Source: Corynebacterium sp. p3-SID1056 (GTDB lineage Bacteria > Actinomycetota > Actinomycetes > Mycobacteriales > Mycobacteriaceae). Taken from it: a stretch of DNA of 64,000 nt. Made by a program: the position numbers and the translations under genes. The notes under the pieces are model-generated. The model saw only the letters and a list, made by a program, of their open reading frames with translations. It did not search any database and had not been told where the DNA came from. Where the stretch lies: positions 124,001 to 188,000 of the forward strand of contig NZ_JALXXL010000005.1 of NCBI RefSeq assembly GCF_025152525.1, written 5' to 3'. Shown here one piece after another: positions 20,894 through 29,933 of this stretch; the stretch's first letter is position 1; each line of letters starts with the position of its first letter.

Positions 20894-21553
20894 CTAGCTG
20901 CGCGCCTCTCGCGCGAGCTCGCGGAGGCGCTCAACCGCCTCGGCCGGGTTCTCGGCACCGAAGACCGCAGAGCCCGCGACAAAAGCATCGACGCCGGCCT
21001 CCGCCGCCTGCGCGATTGTCGCATTCGCAATGCCACCGTCGATCCCGATGATGGTGTCGAGCCCCTCGGCAGCGATGTGATCACGCAGCGCCATGACCTT
21101 GCCCAGCACCTCAGGCATGAACTTCTGGCCTCCGAAACCGGGCTCCACGCTCATCACCATGACCTGGTCAAATTCACCCACGGAGTCCAAGTAGGGCTCG
21201 ATGGGGGTGCCGGGTTTGACCGCAAATCCCGACTGCACACCAAGATCGCGGCACTTTCGTCCCGCCGCGACGTGGTCCTTCGTCGCCTCCACGTGGAAGA
21301 TCAGCCGGTCGCCGCCTGCCTTGACGTACGTGGCAAACCAGCGCTCCGGCTCCTCGATCATCAGGTGCATATCCAAGAACTGATCCGTGACCCCGTCGAC
21401 TGCCTTGGTCACATCTGGTCCAAACGACAGGTTGGGCACGAAGTGACCGTCCATGATGTCAACGTGGAGCAGGTCGGCGTTAGCGACCTTGCGCACGTCG
21501 TTGCCAAGATGTGCGTAGTCAGCCGCGAGGATTGATGGGGCGATGTAAATCAT
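20894..21553 (-). CDS. rpe: Ribulose-phosphate 3-epimerase
   Basis: Interconverts ribulose-5-phosphate and xylulose-5-phosphate, supplying the pentose pathway and the RibBA substrate. The 219-residue TIM barrel has IAPSILAADYAHL at the N-terminus, the metal motif HVDIMDGHFVPN, VMSVEPGFGGQKF and IDGGIANATI. ATG 21553 was chosen for this N-terminus; the frame stays open upstream within rsmB but without homology. It lies 10 bp after rsmB. Adjacency to the rib genes is standard in corynebacteria. Confidence 0.97.
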   Translation of the reverse strand: MIYIAPSILAADYAHLGNDVRKVANADLLHVDIMDGHFVPNLSFGPDVTKAVDGVTDQFLDMHLMIEEPERWFATYVKAGGDRLIFHVEATKDHVAAGRKCRDLGVQSGFAVKPGTPIEPYLDSVGEFDQVMVMSVEPGFGGQKFMPEVLGKVMALRDHIAAEGLDTIIGIDGGIANATIAQAAEAGVDAFVAGSAVFGAENPAEAVERLRELAREARS

Positions 21554-21563
21554 GGTGCTAAGC

Positions 21564-23015
21564 CTACTTCTTCCGCAGCACCGCAAAGAACATGGCATCA
21601 GTGCCGTGCCGGTGCGGCCACATCTGCACGCTCTTTGCCTCGCCCGTCTCAGCCATCCCGCAGGCGTACTCGCAGGCCTCAAGCTCCTCGACCTCTCCTC
21701 GCTCGAGCGCGTCATCGACCACGCCGCGAGTCTCTCGCACATCGGGAGAGCACGTCGAGTACACGACGACGCCACCCGGGCGGGCGAGCGCAATCGCGGA
21801 GGCTAGCAGGGACTTTTGCAGCGGAACAAGCTCGTCGATATCGCTTTCCTGCTTGCTCCAGCGAGCTTCGGGGCGACGTCGCAAAGCACCGAGCCCGGAG
21901 CACGGCGCGTCCACCAGCACCCGGTCGTAGCCGGGCTCCAACCCGGGCGCGCGCCCGTCTGCGGTGTGCACCGTGACCGGTAGACCCTGGGTCGCCTTGC
22001 GCACCAGGTCCGCGCGGTGCTTGCTGGGCTCAACCGCGTCCACAGTAGCGCCGTCGATGCGAGCGAGCGCACCCATCAGCGCAGCCTTGCCACCCGGACC
22101 GGCGCACAGGTCAAGCCAACGCCCTTGATCGTCGGCGACCTCCGTTTCGACAACGGCGCGGGCGATGAGCTGCGAGCCCTCATCCTGCACGGCAGCGATC
22201 CCCTCACGCACCGGTGCCAGCTGCCCCGGGTCACCCTCATCCAGGTACACGGCGTAGGGCGAGAATCGGCCTTGCTCGCCCCCGATGGCCAGCGCGAGCT
22301 CCTCTGCGCTGAGTTCACCGGGGCGAGCGACCAAGTGCACCCCTGGTCGTCGTGAATCGGCCTCAAGCGCATCACCGAGCTCATCCGCGTGCGCGCCGAG
22401 CGCGCTCTTGAAGCTTCTCGCGATCCATGCCGGGTGCGCGTGCTGGAACGCGAGCGCATCGAGCTTGTCCGACGGCATGAGGCGATCGAACCACTGCTGG
22501 GCAGTCGAGCGGCCAATTGTGCGCAGGATCCCGTTGGCGAATCCCTTCGCCTTGCCCTGGCCGGCGGCCTCCACCAGTCGAACGGAGGTGTCCACCGCCG
22601 CGTGCGGCGAGACTCGCGTGTAGAGCAGCTGGTAGGTACCGAGCCGCAGTGCGGCGAGCACCCACGGGTCGATCTTGTCGAGCTCGCGGGAAGAATTCGC
22701 CGCGATGACCGCGTCGAGTACCCCCTGCGTACGGAGCGTGCCATAGGTCAGCTCGGTGGCGAACGCCGCATCACGTCCGGTGATGTGCCGCTCGCGGAGC
22801 AGCGCGGGCAGCACCAGGTTGGCGTAGGCGCCGTCTGTCGCGACACGGTGAAGTACGTGTAACGCAGCCTCGCGGGCGGGGTCGTTGCTCTGCGTGCCGC
22901 GTTGACGCTTGCGCCCGCCTTGTTTCGACGTCCTCGGCTTTCGTTGATCCGTAGCTGGGACCGACTTCTTCGGCTCGCGCCTGCCTGCGGCCCGGGACCT
23001 GAATCCTCCGCTCAC
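21564..23015 (-). CDS. rsmB: 16S rRNA m5C methyltransferase RsmB/Fmu (Sun family)
   Basis: SAM-dependent cytosine-C5 methyltransferase acting on rRNA. The 483-residue protein has a basic N-terminal tail, a NusB-like RNA-binding domain (about 45-180), and a methyltransferase domain with the SAM motif LDLCAGPGGKAA, catalytic DAPCSGLGALRR and YSTCS. The GTG start shares GTGA with the fmt stop, a 4-nt overlap, so translation is coupled to fmt. Confidence 0.95.
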   Translation of the reverse strand: MSGGFRSRAAGRREPKKSVPATDQRKPRTSKQGGRKRQRGTQSNDPAREAALHVLHRVATDGAYANLVLPALLRERHITGRDAAFATELTYGTLRTQGVLDAVIAANSSRELDKIDPWVLAALRLGTYQLLYTRVSPHAAVDTSVRLVEAAGQGKAKGFANGILRTIGRSTAQQWFDRLMPSDKLDALAFQHAHPAWIARSFKSALGAHADELGDALEADSRRPGVHLVARPGELSAEELALAIGGEQGRFSPYAVYLDEGDPGQLAPVREGIAAVQDEGSQLIARAVVETEVADDQGRWLDLCAGPGGKAALMGALARIDGATVDAVEPSKHRADLVRKATQGLPVTVHTADGRAPGLEPGYDRVLVDAPCSGLGALRRRPEARWSKQESDIDELVPLQKSLLASAIALARPGGVVVYSTCSPDVRETRGVVDDALERGEVEELEACEYACGMAETGEAKSVQMWPHRHGTDAMFFAVLRKK

Positions 23016-23944
23016 TCAAACACCACTCCTTGCGCAACCACGTCTGGCTGGAGCCCGCGGCCCCAGTCTGCTGCAGCCATCATCTTCTTCCCCGGCGGCT
23101 GCACGGTGCCCAGGACCACGTCTTGGGTCGCCGTGCCGACGCGCACTTCGTTCTTCTCGACGCTCACGTGACCCGCTGCCAGCGAATCCGCGTTCCCCAC
23201 CCGCACCGGTCCGATTTTCACGCGTTGGCCTTCCCACGTCGTCCACGCGCCCGGGCCGGGAGTGTGCGAGCGCACGGCGCGATCAATTTCCGCGGCGGAG
23301 CTGTGCCAATCGATGCGCGCGTTGTCGGTGGTGAGTTTCGGTGCGTACGTTGCCTCGCCCTCTTGCGCAGCCGGAACGATGCTGCCGTTGTCAAGGCCGG
23401 TCATCGTCTCGACGAGCAGGTCGGCACCCGCGTACGCAAGCCGGGTAAGCAGCGAATCTGCGGTGTCGTCTGCACCGATGTGTTCAGTTAGCGTCGCCAG
23501 TACCTCGCCCGTGTCCAAGCCCTCGTCGATGCGGAACGTCGTGGCACCGGTGACCGAATCGCCCTCCCGGATAGCTGCCTGCACCGGCGCCGCGCCGCGC
23601 CAACGCGGCAGCAGAGAGAAGTGCAGGTTTACCCACCCGTGCTTGGCAAGCGCGAGCATGTCTTCCGGGATCAAGTTGCCGTAGGCCACCACGGGGATCG
23701 CGTCTGGGGCAAGTGCCTGCAGACGCTCACGCACCTCCGCGTTGTCGCGCAGCGACTCGGGCGTAAGCACCTCGATGCCGTGCGCTTCGGCCAGTGCCTT
23801 GACCGGTGAAGGATGCAGCGTCCTGCCTCGACCACGTCGGGCGTCGGGTCGGGTCAGCACCGCCACCACCTCGTGCTCGGAATCAATGAGCCGCTGCAAT
23901 GCCACCACCGCTGGCTCCGGGGTCCCGGCAAATACCACTCGCAT
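23012..23944 (-). CDS. fmt: Methionyl-tRNA formyltransferase
   Basis: Formylates initiator Met-tRNA. The 310-residue protein starts MRVVFAGTPEPAV and carries the N-H-D catalytic region in NLHFSLLPRWRGAAPVQ, plus the C-terminal OB-fold domain. It begins immediately before the def stop codon and is cotranscribed with def, whose product removes the formyl group, the usual pairing. Confidence 0.97.
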   Translation of the reverse strand: MRVVFAGTPEPAVVALQRLIDSEHEVVAVLTRPDARRGRGRTLHPSPVKALAEAHGIEVLTPESLRDNAEVRERLQALAPDAIPVVAYGNLIPEDMLALAKHGWVNLHFSLLPRWRGAAPVQAAIREGDSVTGATTFRIDEGLDTGEVLATLTEHIGADDTADSLLTRLAYAGADLLVETMTGLDNGSIVPAAQEGEATYAPKLTTDNARIDWHSSAAEIDRAVRSHTPGPGAWTTWEGQRVKIGPVRVGNADSLAAGHVSVEKNEVRVGTATQDVVLGTVQPPGKKMMAAADWGRGLQPDVVAQGVVFE

Positions 23945-24445
23945 TTATTTCTCCTTCCACCAATTCGACGCGTAGATTTCCGCCATCGCCGCGTTTTTCT
24001 CCTCGCGCTCCATCCGCTGCATGAACATGACTCCGTCGAGGTGATCCGATTCGTGCTGGATACACCGCGCCAACAGCCCCGATGCGGCTATCGCTACCGG
24101 GCGCCCGTCAACGTCGCTCCCGGTTGCCAGTACATTCGCCGCGCGCGTGATCGTGCCCCGTACTCCAGGTACCGACAGGCACCCCTCGGTGCCCGTTTGT
24201 GTCTCTGTGCCGACCTGGTGCCAAACTGGGTTGACCAGGTGACCACGCATGCCGTTGCATTCGTAGACGAACATCCGAATCTGCAGGCCCACCTGGTTGG
24301 CAGCCAACCCCACGCCACCGGAAGCATCCATGATCTCGAGCATCTCCGCGGCAGTGCTTCGCAGCCCGTCCCCAAACTTTTCGACGGGACGCGCCGGGGT
24401 CTTCAGTATTGGGTCGCCAAAAAGGCGCAAGCTCAGCGCAGTCAT
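23945..24445 (-). CDS. def: Peptide deformylase
   Basis: Metalloenzyme that removes the N-formyl group from new proteins. The 166-residue protein has all three motifs: GVGLAANQVG (44-53), EGCLSVPG with metal ligand C89, and HESDH (130-134) with catalytic E131. ATG 24445 was chosen because the longer upstream frame lies inside priA in another frame. TACACT sits 8 nt before the ATG, so a leaderless transcript is plausible. Short for the family but complete. Confidence 0.96.
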   Translation of the reverse strand: MTALSLRLFGDPILKTPARPVEKFGDGLRSTAAEMLEIMDASGGVGLAANQVGLQIRMFVYECNGMRGHLVNPVWHQVGTETQTGTEGCLSVPGVRGTITRAANVLATGSDVDGRPVAIAASGLLARCIQHESDHLDGVMFMQRMEREEKNAAMAEIYASNWWKEK

Positions 24446-24453
24446 GACTGCCA

Positions 24454-24459
24454 AGTGTA
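24454..24459 (-). promoter_or_regulatory. Candidate leaderless -10 box for def
   Basis: TACACT on the minus strand ends 8 nt before the def ATG, the spacing expected if transcription starts at the start codon. No clear -35. Confidence 0.4.
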
Positions 24460-24488
24460 CTGACTGTCCAACAGGTGCGCGCAGCCCA

Positions 24489-26495
24489 CTACCCCACATC
24501 AATGGGGTTGACTTGGATGCGCAGCGGCAGGGTCTGCTTGCGCGCTGCCCGGTGCACCGCGCCCGCCCGCAAAGCCCGCCCCAACTCCGTGCGACCGCGC
24601 AAAGGCGAACGCACAAGCATGCGCTGCGCCTGGCCAAAGCGGGGCACGTCCCACTCGCCCGGCAAGGTGACGCCGGCTGGCAGGTCCACGGGGCCAAGCA
24701 CCTCTGCGTGCTCTGGCAGCTCAACGTGATCGAAGAAGTCTTCCAAGGCATGCCGTGGCGCGTCCACGACGGCAATGTGGACGGCAGGTGGGAAGCGCGC
24801 ATCCTTACGGTGCGCGAGCTCAAGCGCGGCGTGCCCGACCACGTCCCACCGAATGAGGTGCTGCACGATCGGCAGCGCCGGGTCTGCCACGACCACCACC
24901 TCGCCGCCTGCACTATGCGGTCGCACGAGCGCTGCCGCTTGCAGCCATTTGGCAAAGGTGTCCTCAGTCGCTCGCAGATCTGGGCGCTGCAAAAGCGCCC
25001 ACACATCCAACAGCACCGCGGCGCCGTAGCCTCCTGCAACGCTCGGTTCAGCCCCCGGTGTGGCCACGATGATGGCGGGCTCGTCTGGCACCGAATCCAG
25101 CACCTTCTCGCCCCAGGAAGTACGCACCCGAAATTGCGCAAACGCCCGACCGAGTTCTTCCGCGGTTCTTTCGGTACCCAGCACCGTCGCCCGGACACGC
25201 CGCGATCCGCAGGCTGGACACACGTGCGCAGGATCCATCCGCCCGCACCACCGGCACGTGGGTGCCGCCGCTTCTTCGCCGGACGGCAGCCCCAGCGGAC
25301 CGTTGCACCACCGGCAGCGAGCCGGCGTCCGGCACTGCCCGCAGGCCAGCGATTGGATATAGCCGGTCCTTGGCACTTGGAAGAGCACAGGTTCACCGCG
25401 CTTGAGCGCACGACGCGCAGCCATGAATGCCTCGGAGGGAAGGCGCGCGTGGCGTGCGCGCGGATCGCGCTCAAGGGCTATGTCCGAATCACCAGCGGCG
25501 TGGATGTGCGGGCTCAGTTGGCGCAGCACCGGACGCGGCGCGACGAGCTCGTGCATCCAGCCAGATTCGACGAAGAGTTGGGTCTCTGCTGTCCTCGCCC
25601 AGCCACCAAGCACCAGCGGCACTCGCTCCATCGCGGAGCGCGTGGTTAACACTTCGCGCGCATGCACATACGGCGCGCGCGGATCCACCAGGTTCGCGTC
25701 ACCGTCGTGCATGAGCACCATGAGTCGCAGGTCTTGTACTGGGGCGAATGCCGCCGAGCGCGTGCCCACAACGATGCGCCCCTGGCCATGCAGGATTGAC
25801 AGGTAGCGAGAGTACCGAGCTTGCGGCCCCTGGCTCGCCGTCAGCGTCGTCACCTGCTTTGCGCTGACCAGCTCCCGTATCGCGCGCTCACACGTATCGA
25901 CGTCGCGTTGATCCGGCACAACGATCAGGACACCCCCACCGTCGCGAGCCAGCTTGACTCCTAAGGCTGCGAGCGCTGCTGCCCAGTCATCACCGGGTGC
26001 CACCTGCCACGCAGCGCGCGCCATCTTGCCTTCGACTACAGCGTCGACGAAGCTTTCGCCGAACTCGTAGCTGCTCCACGCGGAGAGGTCAGGTTCGGCC
26101 ACCTCGCCGAGCTGCGCCCACGGCGTCGACGTGTCCGTCTCCTCGGCCTTCGCGTGGCGCGCCGGGATGGCGGCGCGGTAGATGTCTGAGCGCACGCCGG
26201 CATAGCGCTGCGCCAGGGCGTCGATAAGCGAGCGAAGCTGCTCCGGGGCGACCTGCTCGGGCGAGATCACTCGCTCGATGAAACGGAGGCTGCCCTCGTG
26301 CGAAGAGGCCGACGTGCGCTCCAGCATTATCGCGTCAACCAGGCGGCCGGCGAAGCGGATCCGCACACGCACTCCCGGCTGCGCTACTTCCGAGTCCTCC
26401 TCGGTAACGAGGTAATCGAAAGGGCGATCAAGCTGCGGCAAGCCAAGCAGTGGCAGTACCCGTGCGACGGGAAGGCGAGCGGCAGGCTGGGACAT
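24489..26495 (-). CDS. priA: Primosomal protein N' (PriA-like), without helicase motifs
   Basis: Relative of replication-restart protein PriA. The 668-residue protein has the N-terminal DNA-binding domain and the paired zinc-binding cysteines (CGQCRTPARCRWC and CRWCGRMDPAHVCPACG, middle of the protein). The Walker A GxxGxGKT and the DEEH box of PriA are not found: the region expected to hold them reads GGGVLIVVPDQRD and LMHDGDANL. This loss is known for mycobacterial and corynebacterial PriA, so helicase activity is not expected. ATG 26495 was chosen over 26531 because TAGAAT lies 8 nt upstream, suggesting a leaderless mRNA. Confidence 0.9.
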   Translation of the reverse strand: MSQPAARLPVARVLPLLGLPQLDRPFDYLVTEEDSEVAQPGVRVRIRFAGRLVDAIMLERTSASSHEGSLRFIERVISPEQVAPEQLRSLIDALAQRYAGVRSDIYRAAIPARHAKAEETDTSTPWAQLGEVAEPDLSAWSSYEFGESFVDAVVEGKMARAAWQVAPGDDWAAALAALGVKLARDGGGVLIVVPDQRDVDTCERAIRELVSAKQVTTLTASQGPQARYSRYLSILHGQGRIVVGTRSAAFAPVQDLRLMVLMHDGDANLVDPRAPYVHAREVLTTRSAMERVPLVLGGWARTAETQLFVESGWMHELVAPRPVLRQLSPHIHAAGDSDIALERDPRARHARLPSEAFMAARRALKRGEPVLFQVPRTGYIQSLACGQCRTPARCRWCNGPLGLPSGEEAAAPTCRWCGRMDPAHVCPACGSRRVRATVLGTERTAEELGRAFAQFRVRTSWGEKVLDSVPDEPAIIVATPGAEPSVAGGYGAAVLLDVWALLQRPDLRATEDTFAKWLQAAALVRPHSAGGEVVVVADPALPIVQHLIRWDVVGHAALELAHRKDARFPPAVHIAVVDAPRHALEDFFDHVELPEHAEVLGPVDLPAGVTLPGEWDVPRFGQAQRMLVRSPLRGRTELGRALRAGAVHRAARKQTLPLRIQVNPIDVG

Positions 26496-26503
26496 GGTGC
26501 CAG

Positions 26504-26509
26504 ATTCTA
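26504..26509 (-). promoter_or_regulatory. Candidate leaderless -10 box for priA
   Basis: TAGAAT on the minus strand, 8 nt upstream of the chosen priA ATG. If used, the upstream in-frame ATG at 26531 would not be transcribed. Confidence 0.45.
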
Positions 26510-26547
26510 GCGCAGCGTTGTGCCGTGGCATGCCCCGCCGCTACCGG

Positions 26548-27762
26548 CTACTTGGCCGCGGCCTTGAGCTCTTCGACCTTATTGAGCTGCTCCCACGGCA
26601 GCTCCACGTCGGTGCGCCCGAAGTGGCCGTACGCGGCGGTTGGGCCGTAAATAGGACGCAGCAAGTCGAGATCACGAATGATCGCGGCCGGGCGCAGGTC
26701 GAAGACCTTGTCCACCGCCTGCTGGATCGAAGCATCGGTGTGGCCTTCGGCGGCCGTGCCGAACGTCTCCACGTACAAACCCACCGGGTTGGCGCGGCCG
26801 ATTGCGTAGGCAACCTGCACCTCCACGCGATCTGCAAGGCCAGCGGCGACGATGTTCTTCGCCACCCAGCGCATGGCATACGCGGCAGAGCGATCGACCT
26901 TTGAGGGGTCCTTGCCAGAGAATGCGCCGCCGCCGTGGCGAGCCATGCCGCCGTACGTATCCACGATGATCTTGCGGCCGGTCAGCCCCGCATCCCCCAT
27001 CGGACCGCCGAGCACGAATGAGCCGGAGGGGTTGACGAGTAGTTTGGTGTTGTCGTTGTAGAAGCGCTCCAGACCGGCGTCCTTGACCACCCACTCCAAC
27101 ACCTGCGTGCGCAGCGCCTCGCGGAGTGCATCGCCGTTGAAATCCGGGTCGTGCTGGGTGGAAATCACCACGGTATCCAGGGCGACTGGGCGGTCGCCAT
27201 CGTACGCGAACGTGACCTGCGTCTTGCCGTCCGGGCGCAGCCCCACGACCGTGCCCATCTTGCGTACCTCTGTCAGACGACGGGCAAGGCGGTGCGCCGT
27301 AGCGATCGGCAGCGGCATGTACTCCGGGGTTTCATTCGTGGCGTAGCCGAACATCAGGCCCTGGTCACCAGCGCCTGCCTGATCGTTTTCTTCTTCCGAG
27401 TCCTGCTCGCGCACCTCCTGCGAGGTTGAGACACCGTCGGCGATCTCGGCCGACTGGTCCCCGATGGCGATATTGACACCGCAGGTGCGCCCATCAAACC
27501 CAACCTCCGAGGAGGTGAAGCCGATACCGACGAGCTTGTCGCGCACGATCTTGGCAATGTTCGAGTACGCAGAAGTCTTCACCTCACCCACGACATGCAC
27601 CTGCCCGGTGGTCACCAGCGTTTCGACGGCCACGCGCGAATGCGGATCCTGCTGAAGCATGTCGTCCAAAATGGCGTCCGAGATCGCGTCGCAGATCTTG
27701 TCCGGGTGGCCCTCGGTGACGGACTCACTAGTGAACAAGCGGTAGTAGGGATCAGTAGACAA
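26548..27762 (-). CDS. metK: S-adenosylmethionine synthetase
   Basis: Makes SAM from methionine and ATP. The 404-residue protein has [16 protein letters not shown] near the N-terminus, the flexible-loop motif [12 protein letters not shown] and the P-loop-like [22 protein letters not shown] at 27762 is the chosen start: AAAAGGAGA lies 7 nt upstream and the protein then begins like C. glutamicum MetK; the ATG at 27870 would add a non-conserved tail. A promoter and McbR-type operator lie about 140 nt upstream, so control by sulfur status is likely. Confidence 0.96.
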   Translation of the reverse strand: MSTDPYYRLFTSESVTEGHPDKICDAISDAILDDMLQQDPHSRVAVETLVTTGQVHVVGEVKTSAYSNIAKIVRDKLVGIGFTSSEVGFDGRTCGVNIAIGDQSAEIADGVSTSQEVREQDSEEENDQAGAGDQGLMFGYATNETPEYMPLPIATAHRLARRLTEVRKMGTVVGLRPDGKTQVTFAYDGDRPVALDTVVISTQHDPDFNGDALREALRTQVLEWVVKDAGLERFYNDNTKLLVNPSGSFVLGGPMGDAGLTGRKIIVDTYGGMARHGGGAFSGKDPSKVDRSAAYAMRWVAKNIVAAGLADRVEVQVAYAIGRANPVGLYVETFGTAAEGHTDASIQQAVDKVFDLRPAAIIRDLDLLRPIYGPTAAYGHFGRTDVELPWEQLNKVEELKAAAK

Positions 27763-27907
27763 TACGGTCTCCTTTTTCGATGCAGCAATAGCGTGTATTA
27801 CGCACCCGCGCCAACTGGGAACCACCAGACAACAACGCTGCTCTGTGGTGGCACCGTGGATGGAAACCATGGCGATGCGCGCACGCGTTGCGGCGGGAAC
27901 TTCACCA

Positions 27908-27936
27908 AGAATAGACCAAGCGGTCTAAAACTGCAA
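27908..27936 (-). promoter_or_regulatory. metK promoter
   Basis: On the minus strand, -35 TTGCAG (27931-27936) is separated by exactly 17 bp from -10 TATTCT (27908-27913). This predicts a transcript start near 27900 and a leader of about 140 nt before the metK TTG. The best complete promoter seen in the window. Confidence 0.65.
27912..27927. promoter_or_regulatory. McbR-type operator
   Basis: TAGACCAAGCGGTCTA is a perfect inverted repeat fitting the published McbR consensus TAGAC-N6-GTCTA. It overlaps the metK -10 and spacer, the place where a repressor would block polymerase. McbR represses metK and sulfur genes in C. glutamicum; mcbR itself is not in this window. Confidence 0.8.
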
Positions 27937-28152
27937 TGTTGCCCTGCAGACCAATTGGACGAGATACTGATTCGCTCCACTACCTCGAGGTTTGCAGCGT
28001 TGGCGAACGAGACAACACGATAATCCCGCGTGAGCACCCACACCGAACACCCCGTTACCAACGGGCTTTCCCGCGCCAAGAAGGACGGGTCACCCCGAAC
28101 GGTGCAGCAGACGGCCTACGCGTTTGCGTGTCACCGCCTGCCCAGTCAACTG

Positions 28153-28345
28153 CCAGACAAATTCCGCAGGGGCGGAAGATTTGCTTGCCGACACTCCGCC
28201 GTCCCGGCCGACTCGCTGCCGCTTCTCACCCAGCTGGTTCCCAGACTAATTCCGCATGGGCGGAAGTTTCGCTTGTCGACGCTCCACTGTCCCGGCCGAC
28301 ACCCCGCCGCTTCTCACCCAGCAGACTCCCAGGCTAATTCCGCAC
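28153..28345. repeat. 88-bp direct repeats, each with a TTCCGC-N4-GCGGAA palindrome
   Basis: The unit starting CCAGAC/CCAGGC occurs at 28153, 28241 and 28329, exactly 88 bp apart; the last copy is partial. Each begins with a perfect 6+4+6 inverted repeat TTCCGC-N4-GCGGAA, whose loops are AGGG, ATGG and ACAG. Between them the units share a CCGGCCGAC core and GCTTCTCACCCAGC. A more degenerate stretch lies just upstream. Confidence 0.85.
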
Positions 28346-28524
28346 AGGCGGAAAACCGGCCGTGCGTTCGGGCAGAATACACGCACCTGTAACAACGGTA
28401 GAAATAGGCGTTTAACTGGCATGTTCGAAACGTTCAGCACTCATGTTATGCATCCTTGTTAGCGTACGTACATTCGATCCACCCACCACAACACGCCACC
28501 ACACACCCAGGGGTGCCCACACCA

Positions 28525-29892
28525 ATGTCCGACACCAAAACACCGCCAAAGACCCCGACCCAAGTCCGAGAAGACATCATCGGCGTCTACACCGCGCTGA
28601 GCCAACACCACGCCCAAGTACTTTCCGCCATTAGCCAACTATGCGAGCGTGATATCCAAACCGAATACGCCTGCAAAAGCATCCCCGTCTGGCTGATCCG
28701 CTACTGCCGAATGAAAAAATCACGCGCCTACGAATACACCGCAGTCGCCATCAAACTCCGACGCTTCGCCTACCTGTGTGAAGCCTTCCATAGGGGCACA
28801 ATCGACTACTCCACCGTACGACTACTGCTCAAACACATCCACAAAGAAAACGAACACCGCCTCGTCGACATGGCCATCGAACTGGGCTACCACGGCCTTG
28901 AAGAAGCACTCGCCGGCCAAAAAGACACCGAAATCAACCCGACACCACCCGCCAAAGGCCTACACCTACGCGAAGACGGCAACATCACCCGCGGATGGTT
29001 CAGCATGAGCGCCGTCGACGGCGCACAATTCAAAGCCGCACTCAAAGCAGGAGCCCTCGCCTACCACGCAGGCCTGAACACCATGGCCGACTACGTCGAC
29101 GAGCACGGCAACTTCGACGAGACCAAACTCACCACCGCGTTAGAGGAAGCCACCACCCGGCCCGATACAAGCGGAGCAGACATCCTCAATACCGGCTTCG
29201 GACTACCACCCCAACGCTTCCTGCTCCACGCACTGATGGGCATGGTGCAATTGGTGCGCTCCGGCATGGCCAAAAGCACCCGCCTGGCACCAGCAGCACA
29301 AGTCAACATCATGATGAGCACCAGCGGCAACGGCTACCTGCCCAACAACAAAGCCGTACCCGCCTTCAACCTCGCCAACATCGCCGCCAACGCCGAAGCC
29401 CGCGGCGTGCTCTTCGACGACCACGGACTCATCATCAACTACGGCCGCAAACGCAGGCTTGTCTCCAAAATCCAAATGGAAGCGCTCATGTCCATGTGGG
29501 GGCACCAATGCGCAATGCCCGGATGCAATCATGACATGTTCATGCAAGCCCACCACATCGATGAATGGGTCAACGGTGGCCACACCGACCTAGACAACCT
29601 CATCCCCCTGTGCTCATCATGTCACTCCATGGTCACCGACCGCGAAATCCTGATTATGCGCCACGGCGCAGAAATCCACTTCATCGCGCCCGACGGAGCC
29701 CGCTGGGTCTCCAACAACCGCCAAACCCCACAACGCAACGACCACGCACGCCTCCAATGCGAACTCGAAGACTACGGCGACACCTTCGCCGACAAACCAA
29801 GCAACCACCACAACTGCAAACACGACAACTGCGACACCTGTCAGTGCCCGCCGGAACCAACACCCGACCGCAACGGCGCGCCCAGCACGTAG
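28525..29892 (+). CDS. DUF222 / HNH endonuclease-domain protein
   Basis: A 455-residue protein of the DUF222-plus-HNH family, multi-copy in many actinobacteria and thought to relate to mobile or homing elements; its true role is unknown. The N-terminal two thirds are the DUF222 helical region. The C-terminal HNH motif shows zinc cysteines C-x4-C, then HHIDEW, GGHTDLDNLIPLCSSCH (about 330-370). The C-terminal tail is rich in His, Asn and Cys. Codon use favours A- and C-ending codons such as AAA, CCA and ACA, unlike the neighbours. It interrupts the metK-coaBC order. Start ATG 28525 follows AGGGG; the frame is open back to 28456. Confidence 0.85.
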   Translation: MSDTKTPPKTPTQVREDIIGVYTALSQHHAQVLSAISQLCERDIQTEYACKSIPVWLIRYCRMKKSRAYEYTAVAIKLRRFAYLCEAFHRGTIDYSTVRLLLKHIHKENEHRLVDMAIELGYHGLEEALAGQKDTEINPTPPAKGLHLREDGNITRGWFSMSAVDGAQFKAALKAGALAYHAGLNTMADYVDEHGNFDETKLTTALEEATTRPDTSGADILNTGFGLPPQRFLLHALMGMVQLVRSGMAKSTRLAPAAQVNIMMSTSGNGYLPNNKAVPAFNLANIAANAEARGVLFDDHGLIINYGRKRRLVSKIQMEALMSMWGHQCAMPGCNHDMFMQAHHIDEWVNGGHTDLDNLIPLCSSCHSMVTDREILIMRHGAEIHFIAPDGARWVSNNRQTPQRNDHARLQCELEDYGDTFADKPSNHHNCKHDNCDTCQCPPEPTPDRNGAPST

Positions 29893-29933
29893 CCGCAGCG
29901 CGGTGTGCTTGCGTGCCGGCAAAATCCCTCATG

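Larger units (their letters stand above)
27763..28524. other. metK-HNH divergent intergenic region with 88-bp repeats
   Basis: These 762 bp between two divergent genes contain the metK promoter and McbR-type operator near 27910-27936 and, toward the HNH gene, a run of 88-bp repeat units with palindromes (28153-28345). No reading frame inside looks like a real protein. Confidence 0.7.

Noticed and set aside
19084..21051. A 655-residue plus-strand frame across ribBA, ribE and ribD
   Set aside because: It runs antisense through three well-supported rib genes and shows only low-complexity Arg/Ala sequence.
28153..28345. CRISPR array
   Set aside because: The repeats are spaced by 88 bp with similar sequence throughout the unit, not short identical repeats with unique spacers, and no cas genes are present.
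28422..28440. LexA/SOS box upstream of the HNH gene (GTTCGAAACGTTC)
   Set aside because: It resembles a TTCGAA palindrome but does not fit the corynebacterial or mycobacterial LexA consensus.
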